Below are positions 56,481-64,000 of a stretch of 64,000 nt of DNA, piece by piece; position 1 is the stretch's first letter; each line of letters begins with the position of its first letter. The stretch is from positions 375,641,054-375,705,053 of the forward strand of contig NC_053041.3 of NCBI RefSeq assembly GCF_002575655.3, given 5' to 3'. The notes under the pieces were generated by a model that saw nothing but the letters and a program-made list of their open reading frames with translations, searched no databases and had not been told where the DNA came from. The position numbers and the translations under genes are program-made. The stretch is from Aegilops tauschii subsp. strangulata (lineage: Eukaryota > Streptophyta > Magnoliopsida > Poales > Poaceae).

Positions 56481-57240
56481 AACGGTCTGACGCTAGTAGA
56501 GTCGATTGTTGACTAAGTTTCTTTTTTGAGAAACCTTGTGTACGCATGCACTTAGTAGGCCCACAAGTCAGCCTCCAAATCTGTGGCAGACAACATAAAG
56601 CCCATTTGCTATTTTTTTATGATTTGCAACCCATTTGCTAATTCTTAAGTAATTTATTACAGCCCATTTTCTGCCCAGGACCACGGTCAAAAAGTTCAAC
56701 CTTATTTTGCATATTTCGGTGGAGTCCGAACTGTTGTAATCCCGAAATGATAAACATTTTTTTAAGAACTTATTGATTTGCCAAAAAAATCGTTTTGTTT
56801 TTTTAAGCAAATAAGACGTGGGACAATTGAGTTGGTTTAAGGGAAAACTAGTGGTAAAAAAATCAACGTTGGGTGGGAAAAAACAAAAAAAATAAGGATG
56901 TAAATATGAAAAGGGAATTTTATGTGTTTTCAATATAATACGTGTATATGAACTAGTAAAACTATAGGTAGAGATTAGAAAACGGATGTAGGACATGCGT
57001 TTCAAGAGGAAAATAGAACTGGGCTGTGTGTTTGATTCAGTAAAAAAAACTGCCTGCGGATGTTGTAAGACAAAATATAACTAACGCTGGCGGGCCAGAG
57101 GCCAGTAGATACCTGCTGGATCTTTGTGCCCCGTTGTCGTCATGGGTTGGGCCTGTTAAAAACAAAACCAACCCTGGGCAGTCTACAGCCCAGTTGAAAC
57201 TTGCTCGACCTGAAAAAACAATATACGTGCTCAATAAACG

Positions 57241-57547
57241 AGAGAATTCTACAAGTACAGACTGATAACTGGGATGCAGCACGGATATTGTTTTGTTATC
57301 GTGATAATAAGTGCATGCACTTGTTTCGAAAAAATTAGAGAACTGGGAATTCGAACGGCGGGTGCTTATGCTACCCATCAAATAAAAATCAGGTGCCTGA
57401 AAATTTGTTTCGAAACAAATGATTCAGCTTTATATCCACGTCAACCCTCGACATGATGGTTGGAAGCAAATGCAAGTTCATACCAAAAGATCGTTAACAA
57501 CAATACCAACTTGTGGACGACAAGGTAGTACAACTACCAATACCAAA
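57241..57547. other. Unassigned AT-rich DNA
   Basis: Between the CACTA region and the NAC pseudogene. It may hold the true right limit of the CACTA element or the 3' flank of the NAC gene. I see no terminal repeat here. Confidence 0.4.
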
Positions 57548-58310
57548 CTAACTTATAATCTTTTTACTCCTGGCCCTAGTGTTCGTCTGGTAGAAAATCT
57601 TGCAGAGGTCCAGCTCCCGCTCCTTCTCTTGCTCCAGGTCCCCGAGGTGGTATTGGTGCATCACCCAGTTGGTCCTCTGCTAGTCGAAGTTCTTGTTGGT
57701 GTGCAGCACCAGAACCTTTTTTGCTGCCCGTCTTGCCGGCCGTTGACCATCACCGGCAAGGTATTGCCGGTCTTGTGCCACATCGCGTGCATGCCGCACT
57801 CTGACTGTATCTTGCGACGCGTCCACGTGCCCCTTTTGAACGCCCTGGAATTGCACTGGAAGAAATGCTTCCTTAGGCCACTCAGTGTGATACTTGCAGT
57901 ATTGTGGAATACAGGTTTTAGTGTACCTAGTTGGCATTTTCATAACATCTTTGGCATGTTGCAGTCACTTGTTTCACTTTTTATTAACTGTCAAATTGTA
58001 ATTGCTTCACCAGGTCCGCGTCTAAAAAGAAAAATAGAGCTATAAACAAAGGAATATGTTTGTGCAAGTAGACGGCCGATCGGTGTCTTACCTGGAAGTT
58101 TCTCAGGTTGGGTGTAGCATATGCCGTGCTCGCTGTCGATGGTTGGTATGAACAAATCGATGAGAGACTGAAATCTCGCGCTGTCAGCACTCACTTTGGC
58201 CTCAAGGTGCTCGATCAGCTCCTGATCCGTGGGATCGAACTTGACACCAGCCGGCAACACCGGCCAATCCTTCTTCGACTTGCATCGGTAATTCCAGTTA
58301 TATGGTACTC
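57548..58310 (-). pseudogene. NAC-domain transcription factor pseudogene
   Basis: The exon at about 58310-58092 reads [36 protein letters not shown] and [12 protein letters not shown], then a GTAAGA donor. The second exon (about 57905-57548) reads LRKHFFQCNSRAFKRGTWTR, RKIQSECGMHAMWHKTGNTL and PVMVNGRQ, then needs a frame change to continue KVLVLHTNKNFD-stop-QRTNWV and [26 protein letters not shown]. The [21 protein letters not shown] start and the MHQYHLG end belong to the SOG1-like/NAC75-like branch of plant NAC factors. The frameshift near 57735 and the TAG near 57690 break the DNA-binding domain, and no activation domain follows. The start of exon 1 and the acceptor of exon 2 are not secure. 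Confidence 0.75.
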
Positions 58311-58781
58311 AATGTATGATCAATCGACTGTTTTAAGTGAATGATGAAAGATTTCGACAGATAAGTGGTACTCCAAATCTGAAGTCCAGAATACCCGAAC
58401 ACGCCACCGGGATTCTTGTGTCACCTCACGCGCAGCGTGTTGTCACGTCAATTCAATGTGTGGACATGATGAATAATTTGACCGACGTATACTAGTACTT
58501 CTACTGTACTACTTACTAGTCGTATTTAGTGTCACAATTTATACATAGGTTTAACTAACAAGTACGCACTTGAAGCCTAACTGATATATATATATATATA
58601 TATGGCTTCTGCACAACATCTCCATCATCATTATCAGTACATCCTACGCAGGTGAGTTAGGACGCACTTGATCCCAGGAAGGTATCTATCCTTCAAACCA
58701 GAGGAGTGCTTCAAACTAACAATAGTACATAATATCCAACAAAAGAGGGTCGTGCTACAGCAGCAGAATACATGGCTCAGT
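58311..58781. other. Intergenic stretch
   Basis: Holds a (TA)n run at about 58585-58604 and the 3' flank of the F-box/DUF295 copy B. No gene seen. Confidence 0.6.
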
Positions 58782-60593
58782 CTAGATATCAGCACGAATC
58801 AAGTTGTGCATATTTGCTGTTGGCACGAACCACATTGCCGCATGTCGGGTTTGCAAAAGCCATCCATCGCATGGAAGCTTGATGCCTTTCACACACCGAA
58901 GATTATCTGGCAACAAGCTGTGTCGACGAATCTCTGGATATGGTGATTCATGAAACCCATGGTATGATGTGTAAACACAGCCCCCCCTCGCGAATGGAAG
59001 TTGCATAGCACAGTAATCATCGCCGGTGATATGATCGATGATTGGTTGGATGATCGGATAATTGAGCCCGAGGAACAAAGAGTGGTTACCGAGGCTGTAA
59101 ACCCGCCTCCAGTTGAATACGCCTGGCCCAACGGAGCTGGGATCTTTCTCGAACACGAAGCAGCCATAGCCATCAATGTCATGAACGCCCCACGCATTGT
59201 ACTGCATGTGGTTTGATGTAATGGTTTGGTCAATTTGGTACGTGCGAATGAGCATCAAATGACCGCCGTCAGCTGAACGAGCGATAAACCACCACCCATC
59301 GGCTGGTATGATTCCAGGTCCTGGAATCATGAAGGCCAGCGCATTTGCGTCTGCTGCAACAATTCAAATTGGAGACCAAAAGGACAAAAATAAACAATCA
59401 TGTTCAGAGTATGTGTGGAATTAAGATTATTATAACAGTGACACATATCATAGACAGAGAATTGCAATGCCGTGGTCATAATCATACCCCAAGTTAAAAA
59501 AATAAGCCAATGGCTTTCATATTCTAGCAATATGTCATGGTTCAAACATCATGTAACAATGAGAGGAAAACAGCTATGACAGTGCCTGCTCATATTCTAC
59601 CATAGCACTTACTACTACTGTTCTAATATCAACTCTAAGCAATAACACGCGTTGTTATAAAAATCTTGTAAACGAGAGTAACATATAGCAATCATGATGT
59701 TATGCTCATAATATGTATTCTAACAATCATTAGATGCCAATTGTTCTCATATCAACTCTAACAATAACATGTGTGGTCATAAAAATCTAGGAAATGAGAG
59801 GAACATATAGCAATGATGTGGTTATAGACATGCTATGCATTCTAAATTTGTAACAAATGAACAGGCAGTCATATTCATAAGGTAAAGATGAGATGAGATA
59901 GAATAATTACACGACGATAGATTCCACCAGCATAGGCAGCCAATCTGTGCGTCGACCATGTAAACGATGCCATCGTGCACTATAGCATCAGACAGAAATG
60001 TTGCCTCAACAGGATTGATGATGAGCCATAACCATGTATGGCGACCGGATTCCAGATAGACTAATCCCATGTTGAACAAGGCAATGAGCTTGTAATCCAT
60101 GTAGTCTTCTGATAGAGTGGGCACTTCGCAGATTACAACTTTCTGCAAATAGAGGTCGAGCCAAAAGCTTGACGCGTCTCGTGCGTAGTAGGCAGGAGTG
60201 TCTGGCGGGCCGCGAGGCTCGATGGCGGCGGTATCCAACGATGGAAGGGTGATCTCTCGCTGGGTGTAGATATCCACGAGATGCCATGGACTACCGGTGT
60301 GGTGGATGAGGACGATCGAGTTGGCCTTCATGCCCGCCCAGTAGTGGCCGCGCATGAAGGACAGGTGGATGGGTAGTGGTAGCATGTCGAGGGGAACCAT
60401 GGCAACCTCCGTAGGATCGTCAAGTCGGTGTCTGGGCCACCTGCGAGGATCGGGCATCAGCAAGCAGGGTGTCTTGAAAAGAGCCGGCCGGTTGCAGACG
60501 AGTAGACGGTACAAAGACACCGAGACGCCAGAAGCATATTGTACTGTAGTATCATCATTGTTGGACCTTGCGAAGAGGCGAAGAGCCAAGTGC
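58782..60593 (-). pseudogene. DUF295/KIB1-4-domain gene (copy B) without F-box exon or visible start
   Basis: Two exons fit: up to 60593-59911, and 59353-58782, with intron 59352-59910 excluded (donor GTAATT, acceptor TTGCAG). The join restores one frame (WWNLSS then DANALAFMIPG). Exon 1 has CLLMPDPRRWPRHRLDDPTE, WAGMKANSIVLIHHTG and LPSLDTAAIEPRGPP. Exon 2 has IIPADGWWFIARSADGGHLM, LGNHSLFLGLNYPII, CVYTSYHGFHE and a stop at 58782. These are DUF295 propeller motifs. At the left of exon 1 a TGA immediately precedes the open frame and the first in-frame ATG is internal (MPDPRRW), so the F-box part is missing or lost. It could be a truncated gene, or a short DUF295 protein starting at that ATG. 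Confidence 0.7.
59620..59825. repeat. Diverged direct repeat in the intron of copy B
   Basis: TATCAACTCTAAGCAATAAC ... AACATATAGCAATCATGATG (from 59626) recurs as TATCAACTCTAACAATAACA ... AACATATAGCAATGATGTGG (from 59751), period about 124 bases. Confidence 0.7.
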
Positions 60594-60657
60594 AAGGTTC
60601 ACACGAGTACGAACTGTTGAACCTCCCGAAGAGGCAAAGAGCCAAGCGCAAGGTTTT
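60553..60657. repeat. Short direct repeat at the 5' edge of copy B
   Basis: CCTTGCGAAGAGGCGAAGAGCC-AAGTGCAAGGTT (60567-60598) and CCTCCCGAAGAGGCAAAGAGCC-AAGCGCAAGGTT (60621-60655) follow one another. The duplication lies exactly where the coding frame of copy B loses its N-terminus. Confidence 0.65.
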
Positions 60658-60782
60658 ATAGGAGTTGTCGTCCTAGTAGGAGTGTACTACAACTATAGCG
60701 AAAGATGCTACTGTATGATGCCGCCACGTCACGTATATCCAAAGCTGTGCCACCTTTTTTTCTCAAAGAGCGTGTTGGAGCC

Positions 60783-60829
60783 CGTGCAACAACCACACAA
60801 GTTGCACGTACACATAACACATTTACTAG
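60783..60829 (+). mobile_element. Helitron-like 3' terminus beside copy A
   Basis: The hairpin CGTGCAAC (60783-60790) / GTTGCACG (60801-60808) is followed after 17 bases by CTAG (60826-60829) and a T. The spacing is longer than in the mini-Helitron at 36265-36522. The sequence after it is similar to that after the terminus at 8100, so both are descendants of one site. The 5' end is not located. Confidence 0.4.
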
Positions 60830-60993
60830 TAATAAATTCTAAAGGACAAATGCCAGTATGCCACACAAGTTCATCTCCAATTCATGTGATAAATTTGTGC
60901 ACGACTAGTCTACATATATTCACAGCGCTACCGTTCACAATTACCGTACTCCACTTACACGTTATAGATGGGCTACATGTCCTCCTCCAGGTT

Positions 60994-62758
60994 CTAGTCC
61001 CAGGTGTTCTTCATGGATGGCACGATCCATAGCGGTGGGCAACGGGAATCATTGTCGCAACTTTCTAGTCCGGTTCCACACGATGGAGACTCATCCAAGC
61101 TGAAGCGGCATAAATCAGGGATAGCGTGTCCCAGCATGACGTTCATCCAGTGGTGCGCCCTGAAGACACAACCATGCTTCATGAACGTCAGGCCTTCCGT
61201 GTCGTGCACGGAAGGTGGCATCCGCTTCACAATGGGGTAGCTGTCCCCGATGAAAAGCGAGTACTCTCCAAGAGTGTTCCTCGGCACCCACGTAGCATCA
61301 CGGGGGTCGAACTCGGTGCCGTTCATCTGGTACACGCAACATCCCATATCTGGACGCATGGTGACGTACATAGTCAAGGTCCATGCATAATAATGTTGTG
61401 CTCAAATATGGCGGTCAGTAATACTGTGCAGCAAATAGTACTACTCCGATATAGAGGAAGTAAAATAACCGACTTATTATATATAGCCACTCTTGGCTAC
61501 ATGGATGAGATAGTAAGAAATGGAAAAACAAAAATGGTGGCAGCTAGTGGGTTCAAGTCTTCAAGGGCCTAGCTAGCTATATGCGTCCTCCAAGGTAAAA
61601 AGTACTCCTACTAGTACTACAAAGTATACTACTAGTACAACAATGAAAGAGAAGGTGAGAGGGTTAAAAAATGGAATACCTGGGTAGATGGTGACGGTCC
61701 GATCGTGGTAGATTGTGTGACCATGTTGCACATCACTGGTACCATAGGTAACGACTGCTAAGATAGTTGATCCCAATATGCCAAAGTCAGCTACAAGGTT
61801 CCAGGTTAGACCGAATCGCGGATGCAAATGCACATCCAGGATCGGCGATCTTATTTTGATCGGGGGATGACTGGTCCCTGCAAAATAATGGAGTACCGTT
61901 AGGGATGCAAATGATGATTTGTGCATTCCGTTTGTAATCTCCTGTACCATAGGATGGCAACCAGATGAAACAAGTCCCCTGGCTTGTCACCGCGAAGATG
62001 CGGCCTAGATGGTGCACGGTGTCTTCGAACGTGTAGGGGTACAAATATGCCGCCGCCAACATGCGCCAGCCTCTGCCGTTACTGCCTCTTGCATTGATGG
62101 CAATCCTTATGTCGAACACCGCGATGAGATAGTAATCGTCGTAGCCGCGTCGCTTTGTCAGCGGGTCCGCAATTGCTATCTTCTTCAATCTCATGTAGGC
62201 ATCATCATACGTATTCAAGCCCAGCCAGTCCGGAAGGCCGATCCCAATGGTGGAGAAGGGGTCTACCGGAACGGCCGCACTGCTGTGGATGTTGTGCAAA
62301 ATGATGGTGGTATCCGGCCGGAGGTATGCAAGCAAATCTTCGTTGCCACCGACCCAGACCTATATATAAGACGGTGGGCAGCGGAGAAATTACGGGATGG
62401 AAATGGAATAACTAAGTACTACATGATCAAACTCCATTACTGACCTGCTCATCAGACAAAATCCGACTACCTCTCAACGTCGGCAACTCTAGCGGAGTCA
62501 ACGTGCGACCATGGCAGGGAGCGGTGGACTGTTCGAAGGATTGTCCCATAGAAGAACCTTCTCCTCGAGGACGCATGGAAGACCAACAAGCATGGCCTTT
62601 TCCCAAGCCTGTTTAAGCAGCGTCTTGAAAAAGTTGGTGCAGGAAGCACCGAGTCTTGCGCCGGTGAGGACGTCGGAGCGGCGTGCGATTTCTCCCAGAG
62701 GATCATCGTCCAAGGTCTCCCAGCCCCGACGAGGAGGAGAACCGCCTGGCGAATCCAT
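60994..62758 (-). pseudogene. F-box/DUF295 (KIB1-4) gene, four exons, probably broken (copy A)
   Basis: Exons on the minus strand: 62445-62758, 61948-62359, 61680-61877 and 60994-61400, all with GT-AG introns; phases agree from exon 2 on. Exon 1 from ATG 62758 has the F-box (WETLDDDPLGEIARRSDVLT, FFKTLLKQAWEKAMLVGLPC) and then meets a TGA; a shift of one base would give RTLTPLELPTLRGSRIL up to the donor. Exon 2 starts VWVGGNEDLLAYLRPDTT, exon 3 has LVADFGILGSTILAVVTYGT, and exon 4 has YYAWTLTMYVTMRPDMGCCV, LGEYSLFIGDSYPIV and DLCRFSLDESPS. It stops at NTWD where copy C reads NTWDWNYE, so the last codons are lost to a TAG. Intact relatives would bind SKP1 through the F-box and a target through the propeller. 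As read it is not translatable in one frame. Confidence 0.72.
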
Positions 62759-63929
62759 GGGTGCAGCGACGAACTGCCTTCTCTTCGGGGGGAGGGGAAC
62801 TGGCGAGGAGGAGATAAGAGCGTAGTAACCGCAGGGCCTCGTCCCTTCCAACTGTAGATCGTTCCTCAGCGAAGGGGTGAGGCTATTATTTACTACTAGT
62901 ACTAGCATTATGGAACGTTATGGGATTGCATTATACTGTAAATAATAGCACTAGTAAGAAATTTTTGGCACTAGGTAGTAGTTTTTGGTGTGGATTAAGA
63001 AATTTTGGGTATGTTTTTGCCATTTTTTGCACGCGCTAACTAGTGTCAAAAAACGTCTTACGTTATGTGACGGAGGAGTACGTACTCGTACTGTAGCAGT
63101 ACTAGTACCACTTTTCTCAATACTAGTGCGATGTACTGTACTTCTAGTCTAGTCTAGTATAGTGCACCAGTTTTGAACTCTTGAATCTCAGGGCCAAGGA
63201 GCTACAGTTGGAAGTGGAGGGTACTACTGTTCTCTAGAACCATCGATGTACTATCAATGCAGGGGAAGTACACTTGCGTAGTGGCCTAGTGGGTACTCTC
63301 GGTGCTCTATTCAGCCGCTCCTCTCATGTAGCTGGCCTACTCAGCCGCTCCTCTCACGCACACACTAGCAGCCTGTTTATCAGCGATGGTTACTGCGCGG
63401 GCAGAACATTTGAATTATTTGATACAGCGAGACTAGGCTTTTCGCTTCCATTTGTGGAGGTGTAATGGATCTCGTCGAACCTTGTTAGTAGTTCCTTCTT
63501 TATGAATGAGATGAAGCAAAGCTTTTGCCTCCGTTTCAAAAAAACACGTCAAGATGAATTTCTTTTATAGTAGAGCCGATAATGGAGTGAAGTCCATGCG
63601 TGCAACGCCACAAGCTACAGAGTAGTAGTAGAGCACTTTACGTACAGAGCCATATTGCACAGTTCCCAATGCCCCGCCAGGCTTTTCCGGCTCCTCGGGC
63701 TTAATTGGGAGGCGCTAGTTTAAATATGCTACTAGCTGGAAGCTGCAAGCGAGGTGCGGCTAGGGCGAGCACGCGAGCCACGGGATGCTGGGAAGGAAAA
63801 CCCGTTCACGTGGCTAGGCTGTCCAGTGCACCCAGATTGTGGGGCCGCACGTCCGTTTGACTTCAAAACTCAAACTACCCGTGTAAAATATTGGCTCGCA
63901 GCGAAGTGTAGTAGTACTATTTTGAAAAA
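62759..63929. other. Upstream region of copy A and non-genic DNA
   Basis: Nearest part is the presumed promoter/5' UTR of copy A. A short plus frame at 63274-63465 has no domain and ends just before GCAAAGCTTTTGCCTCCGTT followed by TTCAAAAAAA (about 63515-63543), a tail like those at 3' ends of cereal LINEs or processed inserts. Repeated CTAGT/AGTAC strings occur at 63090-63160. No supported gene. Confidence 0.5.
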
Positions 63930-63930
63930 A

Positions 63931-64000
63931 GGCCGCCGTGCGTTCGGCCGGGATCGAACCCACAAAACGAGGTATACACTCCCGCGACCACTAGTAGTAC
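63931..64000 (-). ncRNA. tRNA-like or SINE-like sequence at the window edge
   Basis: On the minus strand, GTGGTCGCGGGAGTGTATAC, then GTGGGTTCGATCCCGGCC (B-box-like GGTTCGATCCC at 63949-63959), then a T6 run opposite TTGAAAAAAGG at 63922-63932, the form of a Pol III terminator. The A-box side runs to the window end. No proper anticodon loop could be drawn, so a tRNA-derived SINE or tRNA relic is more likely than a working tRNA. Confidence 0.35.

Larger units (their letters stand above)
51393..57240 (+). mobile_element. CACTA-type DNA transposon, one end and subterminal repeat region
   Basis: CACTAAAAAAAAAGACACAT at 51393 followed by CCGTGACATTTTGGGCC and then ATGACA/GTGACA-rich DNA (TCTATGACGATAATTGTGAC, ATCATGACAGAAAATGGGC). 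This matches the Triticeae CACTA terminus type CACTACAAAAAAAGACAC...CCGTGA. The next 5 kb is a chain of short and long tandem repeats and GGCCCATTTGCTA-type motifs, as expected for CACTA subterminal DNA. No transposase ORF. The opposite end (a GTGTC...TAGTG terminus) was not found, so the element is truncated and the right border is a guess. Confidence 0.7.

Noticed and set aside
56700..57450. Second terminus of the CACTA element
   Set aside because: I looked for the reverse complement of CACTAAAAAAAAAGACAC to the right of the tandem units and found nothing similar, so the right border is only approximate.
63931..64000. Functional tRNA gene
   Set aside because: No seven-base anticodon loop with U33 and no matching acceptor stem could be drawn from the visible part.

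Overview
This is plant nuclear DNA, almost certainly from a Triticeae grass (wheat, Aegilops or a close relative). The evidence is the pair of 1,741 bp Angela-type Copia LTRs, a Gypsy family whose LTRs open with TGATACGTCTCC, a CACTA end of the CACTA...GACAC type, a Stowaway MITE, a mini-Helitron and GT-AG introns. Nothing bacterial or viral is present. About three quarters of the window is transposable element. Most coding capacity is retroelement gag/pol carrying stops and frameshifts.

Layout. 1-4931: 5' half of a minus-strand Gypsy element (LTR, primer site, gag, protease, RT running off the left edge). 4932-8770: low-copy DNA with two unrecognised ORFs and two fragments of an F-box/DUF295 family. 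8815 to about 14300: decayed plus-strand Gypsy. 14572-24046: a minus-strand 'putative gypsy type transposon' ORF (Transposase_28 family), split by a Gypsy element with both LTRs at 14830-21898. 24047-26024: an LTR scrap and two unrecognised ORFs. 27229-36065: the one convincing host gene, a nine-exon minus-strand mitochondrial stomatin-like protein. Its intron 5 holds MITEs, a FAR1-related fragment cut by a LINE (itself hit by a Stowaway element) and an unidentified gene fragment. 36265-36522: mini-Helitron. 37735-47384: a Gypsy fragment into which an Angela element (38126-46857, perfect 5 bp target duplication) inserted. 47385-51392: a second Angela in the opposite orientation, inserted in the same Gypsy LTR and then cut off by a CACTA element (51393 to about 57240) full of tandem repeats. 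57548-58310: NAC pseudogene. 58782-62758: two more F-box/DUF295 copies. 62759-64000: low-copy DNA ending in a tRNA-like sequence.

How it fits together. The stomatin-like gene is the only locus with fully consistent splice phases, from ATG to stop. F-box/DUF295 copies lie near both ends of the window and share downstream flanks, so the transposon-rich block probably sits inside or beside a local F-box cluster. I see no operon-like or defence-like system and no convincing new biological system. The most useful leads are the segment missing from the stomatin-like protein, the higher-order repeat inside the CACTA element, and the Helitron-like termini shared by the F-box paralogues.
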